Shown: one piece after another, positions 23,018 to 33,928 of the stretch | Numbering within the stretch: position 1 is the first letter of the stretch | Layout of the letters: each line of letters starts with the position of its first letter | Made by a program: the position numbers and the translations under genes | Notes under the pieces: generated by a model | The model's database searches: none | What the model saw: the letters and a program-made list of their open reading frames with translations, nothing else | Told to the model about the DNA's origin: nothing | NCBI GenBank assembly: GCA_004335835.1 | Contig: RWJK01001635.1 | Coordinates: 1,842 to 65,841, forward strand | Length of the DNA: 64,000 nucleotides | Reading direction: 5' to 3' | From: Scenedesmus sp. ARA3 | Taxonomy: Eukaryota; Chlorophyta; Chlorophyceae; Sphaeropleales; Scenedesmaceae

Positions 23018-23366
23018 ACAGCAGCTGCTGCTCCTGCTGCGCCTGAATAATGTGCTTGTGCTGCTTCTAGCAGGGCTTGCTGCAGCAGCTGCTGCGCTGC
23101 CGCAATCTCCTCTGGCTGATCACTGCTGGATGCATCTAGGACTGTGATGCTTTCAAAAGAGCTGCATGCTTGGGCATCCACTGAGCAAAGCTGTCCAGTG
23201 GCCGTGTTGAGTCGAGCACAACAGCTGTGTTGCGCGCATTGCACTGGCGCACTGCCTGCCTCCAGCCCTTGCAGGCGCGTGCTGCTGCACACAGCACCCG
23301 AGGGCTGCTGCTGAGTATTGGGTGCTCCAGGGCAAAGAGCGCTGGTGGGAATTCAACAGCAGACTC
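21613..23366 (-). pseudogene. F-box / leucine-rich-repeat protein, pseudogene with four TAG stops and a frameshift
   Basis: From an acceptor at 23366 the minus strand reads an F-box-like start (FPPALFALEHPILSSSPRVL, then CAAARACKGWRQAV), a poly-Gln run of about 30, and then a long series of LRRs (LSSLQELHLESNKY, LTQLTKLSIPHNKYGG, LPALQVLRLDYNDD, LKQLTALDIEGNGGL). Breaks: a one-base frameshift near 23150-23160, where the frame of KHAALLK must shift to reach SITVLDASSSDQ, and in-frame TAG codons at 22615, 22051, 21838 and 21613. The first three sit where CAG (Gln) fits the protein (AL-QPLPLQ, ALL-EQA, LQHL-LRSC). Reading past the fourth gives another ~30 open codons. Intact family members would be about 600 residues and are typically SCF substrate receptors. 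No initiator exon was confirmed. Confidence 0.75.
22930..23016 (+). repeat. (CTG)29, poly-Gln on the minus strand
   Basis: Twenty-nine CTG units, the longest pure triplet run here outside a gap. On the minus strand it encodes poly-Gln in the F-box/LRR pseudogene. Confidence 0.9.
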
Positions 23367-25449
23367 CTGCAGAGAGGGACAGCAATGCAAGCAAACAGGA
23401 GACATGACTGAGTGTGATGTCATGCACAGGGACAGCAGCAGCAGCAGGAGGAGCAGGAGAAAGGGCAGAACAGAGCAAGCAGAGTGCCAAACCATACAAG
23501 CAGATCGTTGAAATAATGATCCGATCAACTGTGTAAATCGGCCAGCACACGCGCCGGTGCCTGTTGAGCAAGAACAGCACTGTCCTGCTGCTCACCTCTG
23601 TTCCTCAAAGTTCAGGCGCACGCGTTTCGCAGCCCCGCACCATTGCAGTGATTTAAGACGTTTTGATGCAGATCAATTTGCTCACCAGCTGCGAGCCCTG
23701 CCGCACGCGATCGCAGCAGTCCAAGGTAATGCTCGTTTCCGGCTAATGCCACTCGTGATTATAAGAACTCGCTGCAAGCATAATATAAGCTGACAGTATT
23801 AGTTTTCTGCTCTAGAATGTGTGATGGCAAGATGACAACTGTTACATGCTATGACAGCCCTGCACGGAAAAGTGCACCTGGGTGGCGCTCAACATGCGTG
23901 CCTGCAACCTTGGAAACACAATATAAATTAGGGAGTCGGTGACTCCGTATCCCGGACGATCGTTTCCTTGCTTGTGTGCGAGGCGCATGGCTTGACATGG
24001 CTACAGTTACCTTGTGCCTGGGATGGCAGATGAAGCCCTCCGGCCACCACCCACCCCTCCCACCATCTTCGAAGCACATTATGTCTTTTGCTCACAGTTA
24101 AATTTGCTCTGACTTCCTAAAGTCCAACACCAGCGCGCAACCTCTGGCAAAGTCAAAACCCACGCACACAAACACCAGAGGCCATTGAACGTGACGACAA
24201 AGCAGAATCAGGGGTCATAATTAAGGAGAATTGATTTAACTCACCAATGTGATAATTTCAAGGCAGATTTGCTGGCCTGCTTCGACGTATCCAGCGACTG
24301 TTACTGCCCTTCGACGCTCTGCAATGCCAGCGCCTCGCGCAACAGCAGTTCCGCTATAATAAAGGTTTTTCGTCCTAATGAATTTGCGCATACGAAGTCC
24401 GTCTCAGGCTTAGACATGCGAGCGCAATTGGCGATGACACGTCAGCTGTAACACAAAAAAGTAACCCTGCCGGCAGGCCACAGTCTCCGCCCTCATTCTC
24501 ATTCGTCCGGGTATATCTGGCGTGCTACATAGTGATAGAGATGCCAGCAGGCACACGGAGCCGCAAGCCCACATCAATCAAAACCTTAGCGGCACCTGGC
24601 AGCCTGCCGCCACTGCAGCTACCAGGTCGGGCACTGCTAGTTGCTATTCCGCCGCAAGTGCCAGCGCCTCCTGCATGGCCAGCTGCTGCCTCTGTAGTGA
24701 CCATGCAGATACCCTCTGTGTGCAACTGAAACTGCCGCGTAAAATAACAGAGGGTGCTTACGTGCGGGTAAAAGGCTACACGTGTGCATACACACAGACA
24801 GACATGCTCGTACATTAGCCACAGCAGTGGCATTTGCTGCTCTCGCTTGAATCTAACCGGTTGATTCACCGCTACACCAGTGGCAGCTGGGTTCCAGCTG
24901 CCTCCACACCGACTAGGCCCGACACTTCCAGCTGCCGCCCCGCTGCCACTGCCAATGCCTCCTGCATGACCACACTGTCAACTGTGCAGCAAACGACTGA
25001 TCCTCTCCTAACACTGTGCACAAAGACTCTCCACACAATCTGCATTGCCACAACCTACGGCTCAGCCAAACCAGTCCTCTAAACTGCAGGAGCACGGCAT
25101 GCCATGGACACAATACACAACATGCTCCGTGAAACACTAAACAGGAGGGAAGAATGGCCAATGACAGGCTGTCGGGGGAGGCAAGGCTCCTGCGACACAC
25201 ATCAGTTCTGAGTTGTTGTAGCAGAGAACGAAAAAGAGACCCAAAGATGACTGACTCAGCTCGGACTCAGCTCGGAGCTGCTGCACACGCACGCATCCGC
25301 CGTGATCGCAATTTGAGTACCTCTGCTGTTGCTAGCAGTGCTACAGCAGCAGCTAGCACCTGTTCCACCTGCAGATTGTTGAGTCAGAACCGTAACCCAA
25401 CCAAGCACTCAGCCAGGCTGGCGACAGAGCTATTCGGCAGCGCGCCTAG
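23367..25449. other. Intergenic with two decayed PRMT tail copies
   Basis: No gene recognised. Degenerate copies of the PRMT last exon lie at 24587-24680 and 24874-24967. Both retain the motif corresponding to MQEAL.(L/V)AA but carry stops or shifts. Bases 23600-24500 show nothing I can name. Confidence 0.5.
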
Positions 25450-26300
25450 TCAGATAGGGATATACCCATAGCCATGCGTTGCCAAGTAAACGTTACGCTC
25501 CAAAGCCGCATTTAAAAGCACTGCCACTGCATCGCTGCCGAGCTGCGCTGCTGCTGGCAGAGCACACATTGTTTGTATGCTGCGTGGGTCGCCCTTGAGC
25601 ACCGCCGCATGCATCAGCCGAAGCACTTCCTCTTTGCTGCTGCCTGCTGCTGCTGGCAGCTTGCACAGCCCTTTTGGCACCCAGCGTCCCTCAACAGCTG
25701 CCTGCAGCAGCTGCAGCACTGCCTCGCTGCTGAGCTGCTGCGCTGCCCGCAGCTTGCACAGCTTCCGTGCACACGTGCTGCCTGCTCTGCTGCTCAGGGC
25801 TGCCTGCAGCAGGTGCAGCACCGTTGCACAGCTGAACTGCTTTGCTGCTGGCAGATGCCACAGCTCCCGTGCACAGTTGGAAAATGCTCCGCTGCTCAGG
25901 GCTGCCTGCACCAGCTCAGCCAGTGCTGAGCTACTGAGCTGCTGTGCCGCTGGCAGCTCACGCAGCAGCAGCTTGCAGTAGCCTTGTACAGTGTCATCAT
26001 TCACCATTAGCTGCGCAAGCATTCCTGCAAGCATCGCTGCATCAATACGCTGCTTCATAGTTGGAAGCTTCACCAGGTAGTGCACTGCTGCTGTATGCTG
26101 CCGCGTTGCTGCTGTCAGCAGCAGCTTGCCAGCCACGTCAGGCTCAAGCAGCGCTGCTGGTACGACTGTCCCTGGCAGGTAATCAAGAGCTGCGTTGGCT
26201 GTGCGTGAATTGCAGCAGTTCAGGACCAGCTGCAGGATCTCAGCACCAACGCCACTTCGGAAGGCCAGCTTGACGTGGCACTGCAGGAAAGAAGGACCAA

Positions 26301-26345
<45 letters not shown>

Positions 26346-27118
26346 TGAAGGAGGCCGTGTTGACATTCTAGTGCTACTGCCAAACATTCACATGCAGATC
26401 CTGCAATTAGCCTTGTTGCTGCTGTTGGCTGCACAACCTCTGCACAGGCATGTCAGAGTTTTACATGTATAAATGCAGCGTGCACACTCACATTCTTGTT
26501 GTCACCGCAGCAGGCAGCCACAGCTGCTGCAGGAATGTCGCTTTCCACGCCCAGCTGCTGCTGCGCCTGCACCCACACCTCCACTCCTGCCACCATGCTG
26601 TCAGCTGCAGCCAGCAGCTGCGCATAGCTGATGCGCACGCCAGCTGCTACCAGCTGTTCAGCCACTGCATGGGGCACTGCTGCAAGGTTGAGTACAAGAC
26701 TTGCCACATCCTCTACAGTGGCAGGTGCCTTGCACAGCAGCAGCGACCCAAGCCACCCTACTGCCTGCATGTCCCTCCCCGCCCTGCTGCTGTTCCGCAT
26801 CTCTGTGGCCCTGATTTGGTAGGGGGTAAGTGGTAATGAGTTTACGGGCGCCCTGTGCAGCGGCATTGCTAACAGCAACCCTGCTTCCCAAGTGTCCTTC
26901 CCCACTCTGCTGCTGTTCCGTGCTGTAGCTACAGCAGACTCCAGCAGGACAAGGCTGCCGCTGCAAGCCACACTCGCCTCCACTCTTTGCTGCATGCTCT
27001 TGCTGCTTGCTGCTAGGCAAACCAGGCCCTGCGGGCCTAGCACTGCGAGCAAAGTGGGCACGTCTAGCATAGCGGCAAGGCATGTCTGATCTGGGACCTC
27101 TTCGACGTCGTCTGCCAT
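25450..27118 (-). CDS. F-box-like protein with ~33-residue helical repeats, copy B
   Basis: Two exons join in phase 0: 27118-26492 (209 codons, donor GTGAGT) and 26280-25450 (stop TGA), giving 485 residues. The N-terminus (MLDVPTLLAVLGPQGLVCLA, then ASSKSMQQRV) is F-box-like and parallels copy A. Exon 1 contains an internal in-frame duplication of about 42 codons (NSSRVGKDTWEAG.L and NSSRAGRDMQAVGWLG), present once in copy A. Exon 2 opens with CHVKLAFRSGVGAEILQLVL, passes an ankyrin-like turn (AGKLLLTAATRQHTAAVHYL) and then has five repeats of 31-34 residues, LPAA.QLSS..VL.LLQAAL. There is no acidic tail, unlike copy A. The intron ends in a long (CTG)n run before its acceptor. The probable role is an SCF adaptor with a solenoid substrate domain. 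This is an inference. Confidence 0.75.
26308..26344 (+). repeat. CAG run (CTG on the sense strand) in the intron of F-box-like copy B
   Basis: Pure triplet run in the intron, about 25 bases before the acceptor on the minus strand. Confidence 0.85.
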
Positions 27119-28401
27119 TTCAAACAACGCCATACTGTGACGCGTTTGCAAATGAGACTGATACGGCTGCCAAACCTGCGCCCTGCGCCTTGCGATCACC
27201 ACTCTCTGCAAGGAGCTGCTCGTAACCTTGTGGCGCCGGATTTTAACCAGATCACTCGTGAGTGCACCCTTAGCTTTCATCAACAAGGCTCAAAATTCAT
27301 GAACTGATCATTGATGTGCTGACGCATGATAGTGGTGGCAACAGGCGTCAAAGCACGCGAACTCAATAAACCACACAAGCCCCAGAACCTTGGCTTCTCG
27401 CCAGCAGTCACCCCAACGCGATGAAGTGAATTCCTACAAACGTTCCAGGTGTTTTGCAAAAGCCTCCGTTTGCTTTTGCTACAATTTTGCATCCTGCAGT
27501 TGCCTTGCACTATTTCAAGGCCTTGCCATGTGCCCTGCAGGTCTGGTGCGCACCATCATGCCGCTGGTGTCAGCCTGGCGACAGCACAGCTTGCACAGCA
27601 TGCAATGACTTACAGGTATCGCACACCGGCAGTGTGTGCACATCATGTACAACACTAAGAGAGTGCGCAGACATCGTGGCGGCTGATTCAGCACTGCTCC
27701 TGCTGGCGCCTTCTCCCTGCAGCTAACACGCACTGCTGCAGCACGCTGTAAACAGGCAAACCCCATATGTATGTCTTCCTGCCACTTCAGTGGTGGCTGC
27801 ATGTCAGCTGCCTCTGCACTGACCAGGCCTGACACTGCCAGCTGCCGCCCTGCCGCATGGCCAGCTGCTCCAGCAGATTGCATGTGACATCTCTCACGCG
27901 AAGCCGCATGGCCAGCTGCTGCAGCACACACAGACGCACTGGTGTTCGCACTGGCCACAACAGTTGCGGCGATGCACTGGCTGTTCATTAAGTCCAAAGA
28001 TTTAGCGCCACACCAGTGGCGGCTGCGTACCAGCTGCCTCAGCAGCAACCAGGCCTGACACCGCCAGCTGCCGCCCCGCTGCCACTGCCAGCAGCAGCAG
28101 CAGCTGGCCACGCTAGTGCCACGTCAGCACCACACCAACGCCACATCAGCGCCACACCAGTGGCGGCTGCGTGCTAGCCGCCTCTGCGCTGACCAGGCCT
28201 GACACCGCCAGCTGCCACCCCACTGCCACCGCCAGCGCCTCCTGCATGGACAGCTGCTGGCCGCAGCTGCTTCCTACGAAAGTGGACACGAAACCCACAA
28301 CAGCGAACTACTGCGGGCCAACAGACAGACACGCTGTCAAACTTGCCACAACAATGGTGTTGCAGCATTTGCTGCGCCCCAAAAAACGCCAACCAGATTG
28401 T
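27119..28401. other. Gap between F-box-like copy B and the PRMT stop, filled with PRMT tail copies
   Basis: No separate gene. It contains the 5' flank of the F-box-like gene (homologous to 19550-20200) and three copies of the PRMT terminal exon (27785-27875, 28000-28110, 28141-28255). Confidence 0.6.
27785..28255 (-). repeat. Three 3' echoes of the PRMT terminal exon
   Basis: Successive copies of the MQEALAVA.G.QLAVSGLVSA region lie at about 28141-28255, 28000-28110 and 27785-27875, following the true exon (28402-28566) on the minus strand. Confidence 0.8.
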
Positions 28402-31278
28402 TCAGCGCCAAATCAGTGGTGGCTGCGTGCCAGCTGCCTCTGCACTGACTAGGCCAGACACTGCCAGCTGCCGCCCCGCTGCCACTGCCAGCGCCTCCTG
28501 CATGCAGAGGTCTTGACTGACTGCCCCAACCACGGCTGCATCCATCCCTAGGCTGCCCGCATGCACCTGCACAGCAAAACAACACAACAGAAACAAGCAA
28601 ATTTCGGCCACAGATAGGCTAACACAGTCAATGTTGTCAGCACCTTGAAGACTGACTGAAGTGGCTCGGGGCACATGCTGAAACAATGGTTGTTTGCTGC
28701 CGCACAAAGCACACCTGCATAAGCGCCAGGTCGTTCCATATTGCTGGGAACTTGCCCCCAGGCGCCCGCTGCAGCATCTGGCCTAGCAGCTGCCTGACGT
28801 TCCCACAAATGACACAGCATCACAAACACATACATGCACAACAACTGCCGCAACTGCAACGCACCTGCATCAGCCTGAGGTCGTTCCATATGGGCGGGGA
28901 CTTCCCGCAAGGTGCACGCTGCAGCATCTGCCCCAGCAGCTGCCTGAATTTCCCACACGCCACCTTGCATAACAAACAACACGACACAACAACTGCCACA
29001 ACTGCAACGCACCTGCATCAGCGCGAGATCATTCCGGATCGGCCGGAACTTCCCGCCAGGCGGCCGCTGCAGCATCTGCCCCAGCAGCTGCCTGCTCTTG
29101 GTGACTCACCGCACCACATCACAAACAAGCAAACAACACAACAACTGCCACACCTGCAACGCACCTGCATCAGCGCGAGGTCGTTGGCGGGAACTTCCCT
29201 CCAGGTGCCCGCAGCAGCCATCTGGCCTAGCAGCTGCCTGCACTTGGTGACTCGCCACACCGCATCACAAAGAATGAAAACACCACAAACACACAAACCT
29301 GCAGCACGGTGCGCACCTGCGTCAGCGCCAGATCGTTCCATATGGGTGGGAACTTCCCTTCAGGCGCGCGCTGCAGCATCTGCGCCAGCAGCTGCCTGCA
29401 CTTGGTGACTCGTCACACCGCACAACAAACAAGCAAACAAGACCACGACTGCCGCAACTGCGACGCACCTGCATCAGCGCCAGGTCATTCCATATCGGCG
29501 GGAACTTCCCGCCAGGTGCGCGCTGCAGCATCTGCCCCAGCAGCTGCCTGCACTTGGTGAGTCTCCAGACTGCAGGGTCCTCAATGCCTGCACCAGGCCG
29601 CAGCCAGGGAGGCCTGGCAGCAGGCTGCAGCAGCAGCGGCATAACATTCCTGCTGCTGCTGCTGCTGCTTGTGGTAGTGCCAGGACCAAAGGTGGATGTG
29701 GTGTCTGCAGCAGGAGAAACCTTGCTAGCTGGTGGAGTGGTGGTCTGGGGAGCAGGAGCAGTTGTACTGCCTCCCAGCAGTTGTACTGCCAGTTTGGGTC
29801 CCTGGCGCTGTACTGCCAGCAGCAGCGAGTCACCGGGTGACACGGTGGCTGTCTGGTCCAGGTAGTAGAGTGCCTGACCCCAATGGTGGTGCTGCTGCTG
29901 CTGCTGATGTGTCTGCATCTGCTTCTGCTCTGTGCTGGTTTGCTGTGCTTTGTCCTTCAGCTCTATTGCTGCTGCTGCTGCATCTGGGTGCAAAACAATA
30001 GCCATGCAGTCAGCCTGGCAGTCCCCGTTAGCATGTGCTGCTGCACTGCCTGTACAAGCTGCATTGCTGCTACTGCTGCCGCTGCTGCTGCCCCTGCTGC
30101 TGCCGCTGCTGCTGCTGCTGCTGCCGCTGCTGCTGCTGCTACTGCTGCTGCTGCTGCTGGTGGTGGTAGTGGTGGTAGGGCTGCGTAGCTCATTGTCGCT
30201 GCAGGGGCGTCCTCCAGTGGTGAAACCAGCAGGTGCTGCAATGCAGTGTGGTAGAAATGGGCAGAACAGGGGGCAGGCCATCAGATACGTGCAAGTTGGC
30301 TTGAGTGCTTGCCGAACTGTTGTGCGCATGAGTAGGCGGCACCAGCTGTAGCTCCAGCTGCCAGCATGTGGCAACAACCAGCTGACCCTGGCAGGCTCTT
30401 ACTGTTATGGTGTGCTGAAGTACAGCTGTTGCTGGTGTGAAAAGACCTGTCTCGAGAGGGCAGTGCGCATGTTGTCTGTGCGGTGCCGCAGCTGTTGCCG
30501 CCTGATCATGCGCACAACAGCTTGGCTTGCACTCAAGCAAACTTAGCTTTGCCAAAGGTGCACTGCTGCGCTTACCTGATGTCAGTGCCACGCCTTCTGC
30601 CAGGTGCAGGTCAAACCACATGACCACTGCGTTGACTTTGCCGGCTGCTGTCACCTCCAGCTGCACAGATGCATCTGTCGGGTAAGGAGTGCCAGCTGGC
30701 GAGCAAAAGTCAAAGTCAAAGATTTTGACCGGGCGCGTGAGGCGCCTGTGGGGCAGATGGTCCAGCAGCACTGCCTCTGCCTCGCCACTCCACCTGCAGC
30801 AGCAGCAGAAGCAACAGCAATGCGAAAGTCAAAGCAACGGTCACGTTTCACCAAGCGCGTGTGGGGCAGCTGGTCAAGCACCACTGCCTCTGCCTCGCCA
30901 CTCCACCTGCAGCAGCAGCAGCAGCAGCACAGCAACACAAAAGTTGCGGCCAAAGAGTTTGGCTGGGCAGGGTAGGCGCCTGCAGGGCAGCTGGTCAAGT
31001 AGCACTGCCTCTGCCTCGCCACTCCACCTGCAGCAGCAGCAACTGCAGCAGCAGCAGCGACCACAGCGGATGCAGCTCTTGTGACATGTGAATGCAATGA
31101 CCAGGCATGAGTAGGCAACTGTAGGGCAAGCTGTGCAGCTGCCGCGGCAGACACAGAAACTCATGCTGCTTTTTGCAGGGGCACAACAACATACACTATC
31201 AACCTCAAGTTGGAGTTGCAGCAGTCTCACCTGAAGGCCTCCAAAGCAGACAGATCCAGCTCCTCTCCTGCCACTCCC

Positions 31279-31323
<45 letters not shown>

Positions 31324-31602
31324 ATGCTTGGTATCGCACTTGGCGTGACAACTCCTACCCCCATTGCGTACAGCGTTGCACAGGCCGGCACCAGCTGCCC
31401 TCCTTCAGCCAGCAATTTGGCCTTTACAACCTCAAGCACGCCTAGCACTTGGTGGCCCACAAGGCCTGCAGGTCACGGTTTTCAGTTGGGCAGCAGCAGC
31501 AGCAGCAGCAGCAGCAGGTCCACAGGAGCAGCAGCCAGCAGCTTGGCCTTTATGCACTCCAGCGCACCCAAGACCTGGTGGCCTACCAGGCCTGCAATGT
31601 TG

Positions 31603-31637
<35 letters not shown>

Positions 31638-33888
31638 TGGTCAGCAGCACCAGCAGCTTGGCCTTTATGCACCCCAGCACGCCCAACACCTGGTGGCCCA
31701 CAAGGCCTGCAGTTTTCGCAGCAGGAGCAGCAGCAGCAGCAGGAGCAGCAGGAGGTCAACAGAAGCAGCATGCAGCAGGAGCAGTAGCAGGGAGTGGCAG
31801 GGCAATGCAGCGGGCAGAGAAGCTGTGCAGGCGAACAGCAGCACAGCCAATCTGTACAGCAGTACACATTCCAGCACGTCAGCTCACTTGCAGGTTTCCT
31901 TTCATACTTCTTTGTGCATCTTGGTACACATGGATGTGCTCAATCGCAGGATTTGCCGTCATTTTTTTTCTTTCAGGCACAACTGCATTAAAATGAGTAA
32001 AAAACACCACATCCATGCCTCACTGCGGAACCTGGATACAACAAGTTGACCACCACCACTTTCCCACCACATCAGTGGGCTCACCTGCATTGAAAAAGTC
32101 AAACACCACCACAGCAGCACCCGACAGCGGCACCTGTTCAACACCACCACATTTCACATTTCAAGCACACATCGTTTTTAGGCTCACCTGCATCAAAAAG
32201 GTCCAACATCAACACATCCACGCCTGACAGGGCGTCTGAGAGCCCCGCTCCAGCATGGCAGCATCACCATGCACAGCACCAACAGCTGCAGCATAATACA
32301 GGCTGCATGCATGCCAGCACCACCGTTCAAACCTATAAACTCACAGCCTGAGTTATGTGCACTTGAGCTTCACATCACCATCCCTGTCAGCCTCACCTGC
32401 GTCGAAAAAGTCAAACACCACCACATCCACGCCTGTCAGCGGCACCTGGGAGCCCCGCCAAACACAACACCAACAGCTGCAGCAACATACAGGCTGCACG
32501 CATGCCGGCACCACCGTTTAGGGAATCATGCTGATTCCCCAAAAGCGGATTGTAAGCATCTACAAACCCCGCACACTAGCCGCCGCCGTATCCGTTTCCA
32601 TCTCACCAGCATCGTAAACGTCAAACACCACCACATCCACTCCCGATAGCGGCACCTGCGCACCCCGCTCCAACATGGCTGCATCACCGTGCACGATGCT
32701 GATGCTGTCGCTGCAGCCATTGAGTGCCATGTTGCGCAGCGCTGCTGCTGCCAGCGGTGCGACAAGCTCCACACCAACCACGTTAGCTGTCGCTGGTGTG
32801 GACAGGGTTGCTGCTGCTACTGCCGTTGGGTTTGCGGTCGCTGGCGTCTGCAGCAACTGCTGAGAGGGGCCCGCTGGCACTGTACAAGCTTCAGCCGCAT
32901 CTGCTGCTGCTGTTACATTTCGAGTGCCAGCAACTGCATCTGCTGGGCCAGTTGATGGAAGCACCACAGACTTGGCTGCTGCAGCCGCCAGCAGAGACAG
33001 CACGCCACTGCCGCAGCCCACATCAAGCACAGACACCTCAACCGCTGCTGCTGCTGCTGCAGCAGCTGCTGCGGCAGGCTTGTGCAGCTCCACTGGCATG
33101 CCAATCGTGTTGTTCTCTTGCTGTTGCTGTTGTTTTGCCGCTACTGCTCTTGCTATGGCTGCTTTCAGGGCAGCTGAGTAAGCTGTTAGCCGCCCGTGGT
33201 CTGCTGCCATGGCAAAGTGCGAGTGAGGAAAGGCTGGCTGCTGCTGCAGCAGCTGCTGGTACTCTGCTTGTGCCAGTGTGAAGGACAGCCTGCAGAGGTG
33301 TGGAGGCGCGGAGAGAGTTAGTATTACAAGGTGTAAAAGCGGATTGGTCAATATTCAACAACGGGGAACTATTTGGTTAGTAGTACTCTGCCTGGGCCAG
33401 TTTGAAGAATAGCCTAGAAGGAAGAATTGCGGGCAGATACGAATGTGCATAGTCAACAAGTGGTAGGTGTTACGCTGCCGCGGCGCAGCTATGCGCCCTG
33501 CTGCAACTTCAACCGGCTGAGCAGCCGTGCAGATGCCACTTTATTGCCGACAGTACCTTTAAGCTGCACACTGCCCTCCTGCCTATAGCGCAAGCCGGAC
33601 GTTTGCGCCCCGCACTTGCTTACCTCCCGGTGTTGTGGCAAGCTAGCAGAGGGTACACCTCTGCTTGAAGGTACGCAGTTATGCTTTCACCATGCTTAGA
33701 ATCGGTTTGATTACACCTCGCCGGCTGCATTGTGCATGGCAAGCAACAGCAACCAATGCAAACTGGTGCTGCTCACCTCACAGTGTTGTGGCAAGCCGTC
33801 AGTGGGTATACCTTGCCAGCTGCCACAGCCAAGCTGCCCTCTAGCCAACAAATCGCTGGCTGCTGGGACGGCGGCGGGCAGCCAGCAA

Positions 33889-33928
<40 letters not shown>

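Noticed and set aside
21613..23366. Nuclear reassignment of TAG to glutamine
   Set aside because: SPPA and the cyclotransferase-like gene end at TAG where the protein should end, and the LRR gene also has a frameshift. A pseudogene is simpler.
28715..29560. CRISPR-like regular repeat spacing
   Set aside because: Repeat and spacer lengths are wrong, the repeated part codes for an exon of the PRMT, and the genome is eukaryotic.
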